Source: UBA6926 sp045562535
GTDB taxonomy: Bacteria > Chloroflexota > Dehalococcoidia > UBA6926
NCBI GenBank assembly: GCA_045562535.1
Contig: JBJKVP010000003.1
Span: 321,774-385,773 of the forward strand
Length of the DNA: 64,000 bases
Direction of reading: 5' to 3'
The notes beneath the pieces were generated by a model. It saw only the letters and a list, made by a program, of their open reading frames with translations. It made no database searches and was not told the DNA's origin. Both the position numbers and the translations under genes were made by a program. This document shows positions 1 to 8,991 of this stretch, one piece after another; position 1 is the stretch's first letter, and each line of letters starts with the position of its first letter.

Positions 1-1017
1 CCTGTAGGTGCGGTAATAGCCGGTATTTCACTAATAGCGACAACATATATTAATGAGCTTTGGCAATTCTACCTTCTGAGGGGATTTGCCGCCGCCATTG
101 GTTTTTCACTAATGGGATTTCTTGTAACTAGCATAGCTATAAATAATTGGTTCGTTAAAAAAAGAGGACGAGCATTGGCTATTGTTAATACAGGAAGCAC
201 TTTAAGTAACGTTATTTTAATGCCTGTGTCCGTCTATGTTATATCACAATCAGGTTGGCGATCTATGTTCTTTGTATTTGCCATTATCACTTGGGTCGTT
301 GTATTAATTCCTTCAATAACATGGATGCGGAGAAGACCAGAAGATATGGGTTTACATCCAGATGGGGAAGATCCTCAGAATGGTTTAGAGAGTGCTGAAA
401 CAAACTCGGAAATACGGGAACCAGTTTGGACAAGAATTCAAGCGATGAAAACTTCTGCTTTTTGGTTGGTATCTATGAGTTTTGCAGTAGCCAGTTTTGC
501 TTTTCAAGGAATTAATATAAGTATGGCACCTTATATGCAGGATTTAAATTACGGTGATGCTATGGTTGCAAGTGCCCTATTTTTTCGAGCAGTCATAATG
601 ACAATCGGGTTACCGATAATGGGTCTGATCGCGGAAAAGGCTCAATACGCCTTAGTAAGACTGCTTCCGTTTGCTTTACAAGGAACAGGTTCGCTATTTT
701 TATTATTTGGCGAAAATCCAATAATCCTTTTTGCGGGATTGGCTATCTACGGTTTAGGAGTAACAGGTATCGGCGTAACACAAGAAGTTATTTGGGCAAA
801 TTATTTTGGCAGATATAGCCTAGGAAGAGTAAGATCCGCAGGGTTTGTTGCTACATTCGGGGCCGGCGCAACTGGGCCTATATTTATGAACTTAGTTTAC
901 GATTTTCTGGGCTCTTACAAACCAGCGCTCATGCTATTTCTGTTATTTTTCTTCGTCGCTTCGGTACTAATAATTTTCGCTCACCCTCCCAAACCTCCAA
1001 AATATATAACAGTATAA
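1..1017 (+). CDS. MFS transporter, 5'-truncated by window edge
   Basis: This is the C-terminal part of a major facilitator superfamily carrier in the inner membrane. The frame is open to base 1, so the true start lies outside the window. Hydrophobic helices alternate with short basic loops, including Lys-Lys-Arg-Gly-Arg-Ala after the first visible helices and a cytoplasmic RRRPEDMGLHPDG stretch before the central linker. That RPED-GL-PDG signature recurs in the next gene, so the two are paralogs. It resembles monocarboxylate/oxalate-formate type carriers, but the substrate cannot be read from sequence. It is convergent with its paralog, whose stop is 5 bp away. Confidence 0.85.
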   Translation, partial: PVGAVIAGISLIATTYINELWQFYLLRGFAAAIGFSLMGFLVTSIAINNWFVKKRGRALAIVNTGSTLSNVILMPVSVYVISQSGWRSMFFVFAIITWVVVLIPSITWMRRRPEDMGLHPDGEDPQNGLESAETNSEIREPVWTRIQAMKTSAFWLVSMSFAVASFAFQGINISMAPYMQDLNYGDAMVASALFFRAVIMTIGLPIMGLIAEKAQYALVRLLPFALQGTGSLFLLFGENPIILFAGLAIYGLGVTGIGVTQEVIWANYFGRYSLGRVRSAGFVATFGAGATGPIFMNLVYDFLGSYKPALMLFLLFFFVASVLIIFAHPPKPPKYITV

Positions 1018-1022
1018 ATAAT

Positions 1023-2294
1023 TTACTTGGATTGAACTGCGACTAAAGGTTTCGCCATTAATATAGCCAAACCAGAAACTATATAGACCAAAGCAAATAA
1101 AATAAGAGCATAATAGTAATCCCCCATAATGTCGTACATAAAAGTACCAGCAAGGGGCCCACCGGCCTGAATTACTAATTGAATAGGTGTAACAAATCCT
1201 CTGATCGAGCCCTGATGCGCACGCCCGAAATATTCAGCCCAAACTAGCTGTATCAACATTGGTAAAGCGCCGAAAGCCAATCCGTGAACAATTGCAAAGG
1301 AATACGCATAATATAGATTGTCCGTTAACATCAATATACCGACACCTATAGTTACTATCGCAAATCCTATCGCCATCACGTTCCTAATATGGAATTTTTC
1401 AACTACAAATCCAACCCCTACAGCACCCAACGCACTTACACCAGCCCAAAATGTTAATATGCTGATCGCGGAATCTTCAGGTATCCCTTTATCGGTCAGA
1501 TACGGGAATAAATTAAAGTTTATTCCCCCGATATTGAACATCAAACCACTTGTCGCAATCAAAATAAAATAAAATGCTGGTGTTCTTATAGCTTCTTTTA
1601 GACTATAAGTAACTTCCATTGATTGATCACCATCACCTAGGATCCCACTAGGTTCAACACCATCTGGCAATAAACCAATATCTTCAGGTTGTCTCTTTAA
1701 GAACATCAAAATTGGTATAAGTGTTGCTAGCCAAACTACTAATGCCAAAACAACTGACGCACTTCTCCAGCCAACAATTGATAGAGAAATCTGTGCTATT
1801 AACGGCATAGCCATTTGGCCAAAACGCGTTCCGACAACCGCGAATGCCATAGCTCGCCCCCTACGCCTGATGAACCACTTTGAAACCACTACTCCGGGGG
1901 CTATTTGGAGCAAGCCTGCTATTATAAATCGCCCTGTAACGACTGACATATAAAATTGCCACAAGTGATTTACAAAAAATATGGACCCTACTGCTAAACC
2001 AAAAAAAATAAAGCCAAAAAAAAGAACCGCCTTAGATCCTTTTTTATCGAGAATAGGCCCAATCACTAGAGCGAGAAAACCTCCCAAGATAGTGCCGACC
2101 GTAATGGCACCCGCGAACACAGATCGTGTCCATCCAAATTCCTCAGTTATTGGTTTCAGAAAAACGCTCAAAGCGGGATTATAAAGTGCAGTTTGAGCAA
2201 AAGTTACCGCTACCATCGTGGCAACAATGAACCAACCAAAAAAAAATTTATTGAATCTAAATTTAGAGTTAGAGTTATTCTGTTCTGGGATCAT
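1023..2294 (-). CDS. MFS transporter (paralog of the preceding gene)
   Basis: A full-length carrier of about 423 residues with roughly 12 predicted helices, starting around FFFGWFIVATMVAV. It carries the same loop motifs as its convergent neighbour (IRRRGRAMA, KRQPEDIGLLPDG), so it is an MFS monocarboxylate-type transporter of the inner membrane with unknown substrate. The start is uncertain. An ATG at 2294 is preferred, but a TTG at 2324 in the same frame would add 10 residues, and neither has a convincing Shine-Dalgarno. A 14-bp palindrome lies in the divergent gap upstream. Confidence 0.88.
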   Translation of the reverse strand: MIPEQNNSNSKFRFNKFFFGWFIVATMVAVTFAQTALYNPALSVFLKPITEEFGWTRSVFAGAITVGTILGGFLALVIGPILDKKGSKAVLFFGFIFFGLAVGSIFFVNHLWQFYMSVVTGRFIIAGLLQIAPGVVVSKWFIRRRGRAMAFAVVGTRFGQMAMPLIAQISLSIVGWRSASVVLALVVWLATLIPILMFLKRQPEDIGLLPDGVEPSGILGDGDQSMEVTYSLKEAIRTPAFYFILIATSGLMFNIGGINFNLFPYLTDKGIPEDSAISILTFWAGVSALGAVGVGFVVEKFHIRNVMAIGFAIVTIGVGILMLTDNLYYAYSFAIVHGLAFGALPMLIQLVWAEYFGRAHQGSIRGFVTPIQLVIQAGGPLAGTFMYDIMGDYYYALILFALVYIVSGLAILMAKPLVAVQSK

Positions 2295-2340
2295 ATATAT
2301 AAGAATAAAGCATACCAATAACAAATATCAACAACGATGT

Positions 2341-2354
2341 TATTGTATACAATA
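2341..2354. promoter_or_regulatory. 14-bp perfect palindrome, possible operator
   Basis: TATTGTATACAATA is perfectly self-complementary. It lies in the short gap between the divergent MFS gene and the HicB-like gene, 20 bp before the latter's TTG start. The position suits an operator for either gene. HicB proteins often bind their own promoter, but binding here is inferred only from symmetry and position. Confidence 0.4.
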
Positions 2355-2373
2355 GTATTTTAAGGAGGAATCG

Positions 2374-2871
2374 TTGCTAAAATACACAGTCATATTGGAA
2401 CCCGAAAATACAGGAGGCTTCTCGGCCCATTGCCCAAGCATGCCTGGTTGTATAGCTCAAGGAGAAAATAAAGAAAGTGCTATACAAAACATCAAGACAG
2501 CAATATTGTCAGCGGCTAACGCTTGGCGAGAAGATGACCTAAATGCTCCTAACGATTCTATAGATAGAATTGCCGATGAAATATTTGAAATTCTATTATC
2601 CAGACAAAAAGAAAACCTAAGTCTTGCCTTAGAAGCAGTTGAAGTTTTAGTGCAATCGGATGATTTTTCTCAAAGCCCTCTTAGCGAAAACGAAATGGGC
2701 CCTTTAACCCTGACCGTTCAAGAAGATCCGGCAAAAGGAAACATTAAACCCGGAGCATTGAGGGCTTTGATACGTCACTCAGGTATGACACCTGAAGAAT
2801 TTATGGACTATATTCGAATTGAATCGAATATAGTTCAAATGATAACTAGCAAGAATATCGCATTGGAATGA
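2374..2871 (+). CDS. HicB-like protein without HicA partner
   Basis: A 165-residue protein. Residues 1-55 match the HicB/UPF0150 fold: YTVILEPENTGG, then PSMPGC, then a helix with NIKTAI. This fold is normally the antitoxin partner of the small RNase HicA. Residues 60-165 contain a short helical segment near the C-terminus (KPGALRALIRHSGMTPEEF) that could be a DNA-binding or dimerisation helix; I do not recognise it. The TTG start is chosen because GGAGG lies just upstream. No HicA-like ORF is present on either side, so it is a solo HicB-like regulator or remnant. Confidence 0.75.
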   Translation: MLKYTVILEPENTGGFSAHCPSMPGCIAQGENKESAIQNIKTAILSAANAWREDDLNAPNDSIDRIADEIFEILLSRQKENLSLALEAVEVLVQSDDFSQSPLSENEMGPLTLTVQEDPAKGNIKPGALRALIRHSGMTPEEFMDYIRIESNIVQMITSKNIALE

Positions 2872-2889
2872 TAAGGGAGTTATGCCTCG

Positions 2890-2919
2890 TTGACCCTTAA
2901 TTTATTGGTATTTTATACT
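2890..2919 (+). promoter_or_regulatory. Candidate sigma-70 promoter for the pheS operon
   Basis: TTGACC at 2890-2895 and TATACT at 2914-2919 are separated by 18 bp and lie about 60 bp upstream of the pheS start. No T-box-like leader fits in the short remaining distance. Confidence 0.5.
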
Positions 2920-2977
2920 ATCTAAGTAAAATATAATTTAATAGTTTGACAAAATAAAGAAAGATTGGACCCTGCTT

Positions 2978-4030
2978 ATGACGTCGATAAAGGAACAGCT
3001 CTCCTCGTTGGAGAAGCATGCCATGTCAGATCTGAATCAAATAGAGACCGAAGAAGGTTTGGACGAATGGCGAATAAATTACCAAGGTAGGCGGAATGGA
3101 CAGCTACCAAAATTATTGGAAGAATTACCCAAATTACCCATAGAAGATAGAAAAGAAGTGGGTATCGCGGCAAATAAATTAAGAAACTCACTTGAAATGG
3201 CATATAAGGAACGACTTCAAGAAATTAAAAAATCTGATCTTCAAGAAAAATTATTAGAGGAAGCAATAGATGTATCCCTTCCTGGTCGCAAACAGGCACT
3301 AGGAAAATTACACCCAACAACACAGACTATAAGAGAAATTAGTTCAATATTTGTAAATTTAGGATACCAAATTGTAGACGGGCCAGAGGTTGAATGGGAT
3401 TATTACAATTTCGAAGCCTTAAATATACCTCCGGATCATCCTGCTCGGGATCAATGGGATACCTTGTGGCTAGATTACAATAATGAAGAAGGAATACGAC
3501 CGCTTTTATTAAGGACGCACACCTCCCCAATGCAAATACGTACAATGGAGAACCAAGAACCTCCAGTGAGAGTGATCGTTCCTGGTAGATGCTACAGACA
3601 CGAAGCTACAGATACTACACACGAGTCAATGTTCTTCCAAATAGAGGGACTAACCGTGGATAAAGGGATAACGTTCGCAGATCTAAAAGGAACTTTATAT
3701 ACGTTTGCAAGGAAATTATTTGGCGAAGACCGAAAAATTAGATTTCGGTGCGATTTTTTCCCGTTTGTTGAGCCGGGTGTAGACATGTCAATAGATTGTT
3801 TTAGTTGTGATGGCGCCGGTTGCAGAGTTTGCTCTAATACTGGATGGATTGAAATTATGGGAGCAGGTATGGTTCATCCAGATGTCCTCAAACGAGTTGG
3901 ATATGATCCAGACATTTATACTGGCTTCGCTTTTGGTATGGGGCCAGAAAGAATATCAATGTTAAAGCATGGTATCGACGACATTCGGCATTTTTACGCC
4001 AATGATCTTCGCTTTCTAGAACAATTTTAA
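2978..4030 (+). CDS. pheS: Phenylalanine--tRNA ligase alpha subunit
   Basis: Catalytic alpha subunit of the alpha2-beta2 cytoplasmic phenylalanyl-tRNA synthetase, which charges tRNA-Phe using ATP. At 350 residues it has the normal bacterial length. An N-terminal coiled-coil tRNA-binding region (about 1-90) precedes the class II core. The motif 2 region GRCYRHEATDTTHESMFFQIEG and motif 3 near the C-terminus (GFAFGMGPERISML) are clear. A CFSCDGAGCRVC segment lies between them. It starts the pheS-orf-orf-pheT-moeA gene run. The beta subunit is not immediately adjacent but follows two small genes. Confidence 0.97.
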   Translation: MTSIKEQLSSLEKHAMSDLNQIETEEGLDEWRINYQGRRNGQLPKLLEELPKLPIEDRKEVGIAANKLRNSLEMAYKERLQEIKKSDLQEKLLEEAIDVSLPGRKQALGKLHPTTQTIREISSIFVNLGYQIVDGPEVEWDYYNFEALNIPPDHPARDQWDTLWLDYNNEEGIRPLLLRTHTSPMQIRTMENQEPPVRVIVPGRCYRHEATDTTHESMFFQIEGLTVDKGITFADLKGTLYTFARKLFGEDRKIRFRCDFFPFVEPGVDMSIDCFSCDGAGCRVCSNTGWIEIMGAGMVHPDVLKRVGYDPDIYTGFAFGMGPERISMLKHGIDDIRHFYANDLRFLEQF

Positions 4031-4047
4031 AGAATTAGGTGATTCTA

Positions 4048-4293
4048 ATGGAACAAACTTTTTCGGTACACTTAGATTTGGATCCAAAAAAATTTGGAGC
4101 TATACTTGCCTGTATTGATTTTGCAGCTCAACACACTGACGAAAACAACAACACTTTCTTATTAGATTTATCGGACGAGCTTCGAGATAGTCAGAAACAG
4201 TTCCTTAATTCAATGAGTATTAATTCAGGGAATAAGATAATTAAACAAATTCAGAGCAGCGAGAAAACTGCTTTAAATAAATTAATTGATTGA
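4048..4293 (+). CDS. Hypothetical 81-residue protein between pheS and pheT
   Basis: A small protein I do not recognise. It begins MEQTFSVHLDLDPKK and ends with a predicted helical, Lys/Gln/Ser-rich segment; there is no signal peptide, membrane helix or Cys motif. The ATG at 4048 is chosen over a GTG at 4039 because the AGGTGA Shine-Dalgarno covers the GTG. The gene lies 17 bp after pheS and 18 bp before the zinc-ribbon gene, so it is probably co-transcribed with the synthetase genes. Its stop codon is TGA, which shows that TGA terminates in this genome. Confidence 0.7.
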   Translation: MEQTFSVHLDLDPKKFGAILACIDFAAQHTDENNNTFLLDLSDELRDSQKQFLNSMSINSGNKIIKQIQSSEKTALNKLID

Positions 4294-4311
4294 GAAAGGG
4301 TCTATATCAAT

Positions 4312-4560
4312 ATGACATCAGATAAAGCGGTACCAACCAACCAACCATGCCCAAGTTGCAATGCCCTCGTTTTTTATGAAGGGCACAGTGAACTAAAAAC
4401 ATCATTAACGCCCCATCGTTTCCATTGTCATAGTTGTGGGAAATTATACGTTGTACGATCAACAACGCATAATCCTCCCAAATTCCCAATTTCTGCGAAA
4501 CATGAGGCATTGGATGCCGAGATGCCTGAAGGGCAAGAACCCCACGAACATGTTGAATAA
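4312..4560 (+). CDS. Small zinc-ribbon protein between pheS and pheT
   Basis: An 82-residue protein with two CxxC pairs, C13-C16 and C39-C42, spaced like a zinc ribbon (CPSC...CHSC). The C-terminal tail is acidic and His/Glu-rich. It probably binds one Zn ion and may contact RNA or protein; the exact family is not recognised. It sits in the pheS-pheT run with tight spacing, which suggests co-expression with the Phe-tRNA synthetase but does not prove a shared function. Confidence 0.72.
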   Translation: MTSDKAVPTNQPCPSCNALVFYEGHSELKTSLTPHRFHCHSCGKLYVVRSTTHNPPKFPISAKHEALDAEMPEGQEPHEHVE

Positions 4561-4589
4561 TAATATCGATTGGCGAGGTGGTTAAAATA

Positions 4590-7031
4590 ATGCGTATTTC
4601 CCTAAAATGGCTTAAAGAATATGTAGACTTTGACTACTCTGCAGAGGAGCTCGCTGAGAAACTTACTATGGTTGGTCTAGAAGTGAGTAATATAGAAACA
4701 ATAGGTGGGGGATGGGATGACATACTTGTAGGTGATGTCACAAAATTGGTCCAGCATCCTAACGCTGATCGACTAAAATTAGCCACAATCGATATAGGAA
4801 AAGAGAGTCTTACAGTTGTATGTGGTGCGCCCAACATAGAAGAAGGGCAAAAAGTACCTTTAGCTCTGATCGGATCGGAAATTTATGACGCTGACAGAAA
4901 TAAAACTGTTGCTCTGAAGCCAGCAAAAATTAGAGGGATCGTTTCAGAAGGAATGGTTTGCTCCGAGCGTGAGTTACGAATTAGTGACGATCACGAAGGT
5001 ATTCTAGTGCTTCCTTCGGATGCTGCTCCAGGGGTATCAATGGACGAATACCTCGGGGATACGACGCTAGAAGTTGATGCCACTCCTAACAGGCCAGATT
5101 GGCTGTCTATGATAGGTGTAGCTTGGGAAGTAGCAGCAATACTTGGCAAAACAGTTAAGATGCCGGACACAACATACGCAGAAAATAGTAAGCTCAACAT
5201 AAAAGATTTGGATGTGGTCGAGGTAATTGATGCAAATTTAGCTCCTCGGTACACTACAAGCATTATCCAAGAAATATCTGCGCATATTCCTTCACCAGGA
5301 TGGATGCAATTACGGTTAAAATCCGCAGGTGTTCGGCCCATAAGTAGTGTGGTTGATATAACCAATTACGTCATGCTCGAATATGGACAGCCACTACACG
5401 CATTTGATCGAGCCAAACTTGATGCAGGTAAAGTTATAGTACGCCCGGCTAAAACTGGAGAAGTTATAGAAACGCTCGATGGTAAATCATATGAGCTTTC
5501 CACAGAAGACCTAGTAATAGCAGATACAAAAGGCCCAGTAGGTTTAGCAGGTGTAATGGGTGGCCAAACATCTGAGGTAGACAATAATACTAAAGAAATA
5601 TTATTGGAATCTGCAACTTTTCATTTCGCGTCTATCCGACGAACTGTACAAAGGCACAGACTAGAAGTAGCTGGGAAAAGAGGAACTGAAGCTTCCTTAA
5701 GATTTGAAAAATCCTTGCCTATCACGTTACCTATGGAAGCACTCAAACGGGCTACTAAGTTACTAGTTGATATATGTGGTGGGACAGCAATCGTTGGAAC
5801 GATGGACACGAACCCAGACTCTGAAGACCTATCATCTGTGACTTTAACTTCTAACAAACTAAAGAGTGTGCTAGGCCTAGACTACGGAAAAGATCAGGTA
5901 TCAGACACCTTAAAGTCCTTAGGGTTCAACACTACCACGTCAGCAAATGGTGATGAGTATTCTGTCCAAGCAGAAATCCCTTTCTGGAGAGCTGATATAC
6001 GCATACCTGAGGACCTAGTAGAAGAGGTGGCAAGAATCATTGGATATGATTCTATTCCCTCAACGTTGCCCTCTGGAAGCCTTCCCGAGGTATTAGATAA
6101 CCACACAAGGTTAACAAAAGAATTAGTCAAAAATGTTCTTGTATCCCTAGGTTTACAAGAAACCATTAGTTATCCTTTGGTTTCGATTGAAACCATACAA
6201 AAATCAATTGGTATTCCAACACAAGAGGAGCCAATGAGAGTTTGGAATCGAATATCACCAGACCAAGAATTTCTGCGCACCACTCTGAGGGGTAGCCTTC
6301 TAAAGATTTTCGCAAGAAATGAGAAGGTGGGAAGAAACGACTCAATAAAAATCTTTGAAATAAGCAAAATATATATTCCGGTAAAAGATGAACCTCCTAA
6401 AGAGCAAGAAATGCTTCTAGGATTGATAGGAGGGGAACAAAGTAATCGGGGTTGGAATTCTGAGAGCAAAGAGATGGATTTCTTTGATGGCAAAGGAATT
6501 ATCGAATCACTGTTAGATTCTCTATCAATTAAGCCATCCTTCACACCGAAAATTGATCGTGTATTAACTTCCGGTAGAACGGCTTCAATATCAATAGATG
6601 GTCAAGAAATCGGCGTGATAGGGGAAGTCCATCCCGACACACTCGATGATTTCGAGGTAAAAACCAAAAGAGTTACACTATTCGAAATAAATGTAGAATC
6701 ACTTGCGGATTTTAGAAATTCAGAATCGCTATCTTGGAAACCAATCTCACGATTCCCAGGTCTTGTAAGACAATTAGATTTAATAACAGATGTATCCACA
6801 CCCTCTGGAGCAGTAAACGATATCATTGTTAATTTTCCTTCAGTTGCTAAATCCACACTTTTGGATATCTATAGTGGGTCCCAAATACCGGAGGGTCAAA
6901 AATCTTTATCATTTGAGATTGTGTGGCAATCACCATCAAGAACATTAACGGACAAAGAAGTAGAAATCGCTTTATCCCAGCTATTAGACCTACTTAACGA
7001 GAAAACCAATTCGAAATTGAGGTTAGAGTAG
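4590..7031 (+). CDS. pheT: Phenylalanine--tRNA ligase beta subunit
   Basis: Beta subunit of phenylalanyl-tRNA synthetase, about 813 residues. The order is canonical: N-terminal MRISLKWLKEYV, EMAP/OB tRNA-binding domain around residues 40-150 (VQHPNADRLKLATI), the B3/B4 editing domain (SSVVDITNYVMLEYGQPLHAFD), B5, the catalytic-like core, and a C-terminal anticodon-binding FDX-ACB domain (PISRFPGLVRQLDLI). The ATG at 4590 is chosen over a GTG 12 bases earlier because GAGGTGG serves as the Shine-Dalgarno and homologs begin with MRIS. moeA follows 21 bp downstream. Confidence 0.97.
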   Translation: MRISLKWLKEYVDFDYSAEELAEKLTMVGLEVSNIETIGGGWDDILVGDVTKLVQHPNADRLKLATIDIGKESLTVVCGAPNIEEGQKVPLALIGSEIYDADRNKTVALKPAKIRGIVSEGMVCSERELRISDDHEGILVLPSDAAPGVSMDEYLGDTTLEVDATPNRPDWLSMIGVAWEVAAILGKTVKMPDTTYAENSKLNIKDLDVVEVIDANLAPRYTTSIIQEISAHIPSPGWMQLRLKSAGVRPISSVVDITNYVMLEYGQPLHAFDRAKLDAGKVIVRPAKTGEVIETLDGKSYELSTEDLVIADTKGPVGLAGVMGGQTSEVDNNTKEILLESATFHFASIRRTVQRHRLEVAGKRGTEASLRFEKSLPITLPMEALKRATKLLVDICGGTAIVGTMDTNPDSEDLSSVTLTSNKLKSVLGLDYGKDQVSDTLKSLGFNTTTSANGDEYSVQAEIPFWRADIRIPEDLVEEVARIIGYDSIPSTLPSGSLPEVLDNHTRLTKELVKNVLVSLGLQETISYPLVSIETIQKSIGIPTQEEPMRVWNRISPDQEFLRTTLRGSLLKIFARNEKVGRNDSIKIFEISKIYIPVKDEPPKEQEMLLGLIGGEQSNRGWNSESKEMDFFDGKGIIESLLDSLSIKPSFTPKIDRVLTSGRTASISIDGQEIGVIGEVHPDTLDDFEVKTKRVTLFEINVESLADFRNSESLSWKPISRFPGLVRQLDLITDVSTPSGAVNDIIVNFPSVAKSTLLDIYSGSQIPEGQKSLSFEIVWQSPSRTLTDKEVEIALSQLLDLLNEKTNSKLRLE

Positions 7032-7052
7032 GATGGAATACGGAATAAACAA

Positions 7053-8324
7053 ATGATATCAGTTGAAGAAGCGCTCAGCCAAGTCATGGAAAATATAAAG
7101 CCACTAAAAATGGTACAAAACCCTATCTTGGATTCGTTGGGGTTAATTATAGGAGAAGACGTAAAATCAATGATCTCTGTGCCACCAACCAATAATTCAG
7201 GTATGGATGGTTACGCGGTACGACACCAGGATATTGTAGGAGCATCACGCAATAATCCCTCTACACTAAAAATCATCGGAGAAATCGCTGCGGGATCAAC
7301 GCCAGATAAAGCCTTGGAGCCAATGACAGCCATCCGAGTAATGACTGGCGCACCTGTACCACCAGGCGCAGACACGGTAGTAAAATTTGAAGATACCAGT
7401 GATGCAGAACGCATTAGCAAAGTCGAAGAAAAAGAAAGGATTAGCATATATAACTCACCAAACGTCGGCACTGCTATAAGGCAAGCAGGAGAGGATATAA
7501 AACCTGGTGCCACCGTATTGACCAAAGGAACAAAATTAACATCTGCTTCAATAGGAGTATTAGCTTCTTTAGGACTAGACAAAATACGCGTATACCCTCA
7601 ACCGACGGTGGCAATCATCTCATCCGGTGATGAACTAACTGCGCCAGGTTCATCTTTAAGTGATGGCAATATATATGACATAAACACTTATTCTATTAGT
7701 TCGTTGGTTAAAACATATGGAGGAATTCCGAAAATTATGGGAATTGCTAAAGATGATTCTGCATCTCTCCGAGAGCTAATAGAGAAATCTAGAGAGGCAG
7801 ACTTGATTATCACATCTGCTGGCGTATCTGCTGGATATTACGATCTAGTCAAAGATGTTATACAAGAATATGGCTCGATAAGTGTGTGGAGTGTCAGAAT
7901 GAGGCCTGGAAAACCAGTCGTGTTTGGAACACTTACCGGTAAGAGCACAGACCAATGGGGGAAAACTGTACCTCTAATCGGTCTTCCAGGAAACCCGGTA
8001 AGCGCTATGGTGGTATCCCATATACTGGCTAGGCCCGCAATACAAAAAATGATGGGGAAGACTTCGTTTGAGGTACCCACAGTTGAAGCGACATTAGATG
8101 ATTCGATAGTCAATGAAGATGGAAGAAGAGTATATGCCAGAGCTGTTGTAAGAAAAAACTCCGACGGCACTTACGGAGCCCGTTTGGCAGGTTCGCAAGG
8201 GTCAAATATTCTTACAACCTTAGCAAAATCAAATGGGCTAGCTATTTGCCCTGAAAACGTAAAAGAGCTTCCTGCCGGATCCAAAGTTATAGTTGAACTA
8301 ATTGATCAACAATTAATTCTATAG
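7053..8324 (+). CDS. moeA: Molybdopterin molybdenumtransferase MoeA
   Basis: MoeA inserts molybdenum into adenylylated molybdopterin in the last step of molybdenum cofactor synthesis. At 423 residues it has the family length. Recognisable motifs in order are NSGMDGYAVR, VMTGAPVPPGADTVVKFE, the MoCF domain IISSGDEL, TSAGVSAGYYDLVK, RPGKPVVFG and IGLPGNPVSAM. The C-terminal beta-barrel domain IV is present. No other Moco gene lies in the window. It is 21 bp from pheT and on the same strand. Confidence 0.96.
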   Translation: MISVEEALSQVMENIKPLKMVQNPILDSLGLIIGEDVKSMISVPPTNNSGMDGYAVRHQDIVGASRNNPSTLKIIGEIAAGSTPDKALEPMTAIRVMTGAPVPPGADTVVKFEDTSDAERISKVEEKERISIYNSPNVGTAIRQAGEDIKPGATVLTKGTKLTSASIGVLASLGLDKIRVYPQPTVAIISSGDELTAPGSSLSDGNIYDINTYSISSLVKTYGGIPKIMGIAKDDSASLRELIEKSREADLIITSAGVSAGYYDLVKDVIQEYGSISVWSVRMRPGKPVVFGTLTGKSTDQWGKTVPLIGLPGNPVSAMVVSHILARPAIQKMMGKTSFEVPTVEATLDDSIVNEDGRRVYARAVVRKNSDGTYGARLAGSQGSNILTTLAKSNGLAICPENVKELPAGSKVIVELIDQQLIL

Positions 8325-8531
8325 ATCTTGCTCCTTTAAACGACGATAGACTCGAGTTAGCGAAAAATCGAATTTAAACCTCTTACCCTGCCATCAAAAC
8401 TACTATGGTTTTCCATTCACTCCATAGGATGCTCTATGAATACTGGAATTTCTAGGAATAAGATAGAACCTGTAAGTTTCTTAATGTATGCTGGGCATAT
8501 TGAAATAGTAGGAAATTGTAGGTGAAACATC

Positions 8532-8768
8532 ATGTCAACAAAAGCGTTCGTGCTAATTGAAACTTCGGTAGGAAAAACCCAGGAAGCTTTCGACAAATTA
8601 AGCGAAGTCTCCGAACTAACCTCCGTTGACACAGTCACGGGGCCCTACGACATCATTGCCGTTGTTGAAAGCAGTGACCTCGACTCAGTGGGTAATATTG
8701 TAACGACAAGAATACATACGATTGAAGGAATACTGAGAACCGTCAGTTGCTTAAGCGTCAGTTTATAA
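8532..8768 (+). CDS. Stand-alone AsnC/Lrp ligand-binding (RAM) domain protein
   Basis: A 78-residue protein matching only the C-terminal effector domain of Lrp/AsnC regulators. It has the beta-alpha-beta pattern with VTGPYDIIAVVE in the middle and a TIEGILRT helix-strand near the end. The DNA-binding helix-turn-helix is absent. Such stand-alone RAM proteins form rings and may bind amino acids or pair with full-length Lrp proteins. About 200 bp of unassigned sequence precedes it. Confidence 0.85.
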   Translation: MSTKAFVLIETSVGKTQEAFDKLSEVSELTSVDTVTGPYDIIAVVESSDLDSVGNIVTTRIHTIEGILRTVSCLSVSL

Positions 8769-8892
8769 GAAATTCCGAACCGCTAAATTTATAATATTAC
8801 ATCTCTCAGTAGATAAATATCTTTATAAAATTAACCAAATGTCGTTCCATTTACCAATCAAAAGGGTTAGATTCCTTATAGTAGTCTAATGA

Positions 8893-8920
8893 TTACAATA
8901 TACTGAATAAATGGTATAGT
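8893..8920 (+). promoter_or_regulatory. Candidate promoter for the first acyl-CoA dehydrogenase
   Basis: TTACAA at 8893-8898 and TATAGT at 8915-8920 are separated by 16 bp, about 70 bp upstream of the dehydrogenase start at 8992. The rest of the 8769-8991 gap shows nothing else that I can assign. Confidence 0.45.
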
Positions 8921-8991
8921 TGTGGCGCTGGTAGATTCAGCGGGGAATGACTATTCAGATGAACATTATGAGCTTAGGTTAGGAGAAAATC

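Noticed and set aside
2941..2977. TTGACA at 2946-2951 as a -35 box for pheS
   Set aside because: The matching -10 would fall on the pheS start codon; the pair at 2890 and 2914 is better placed.
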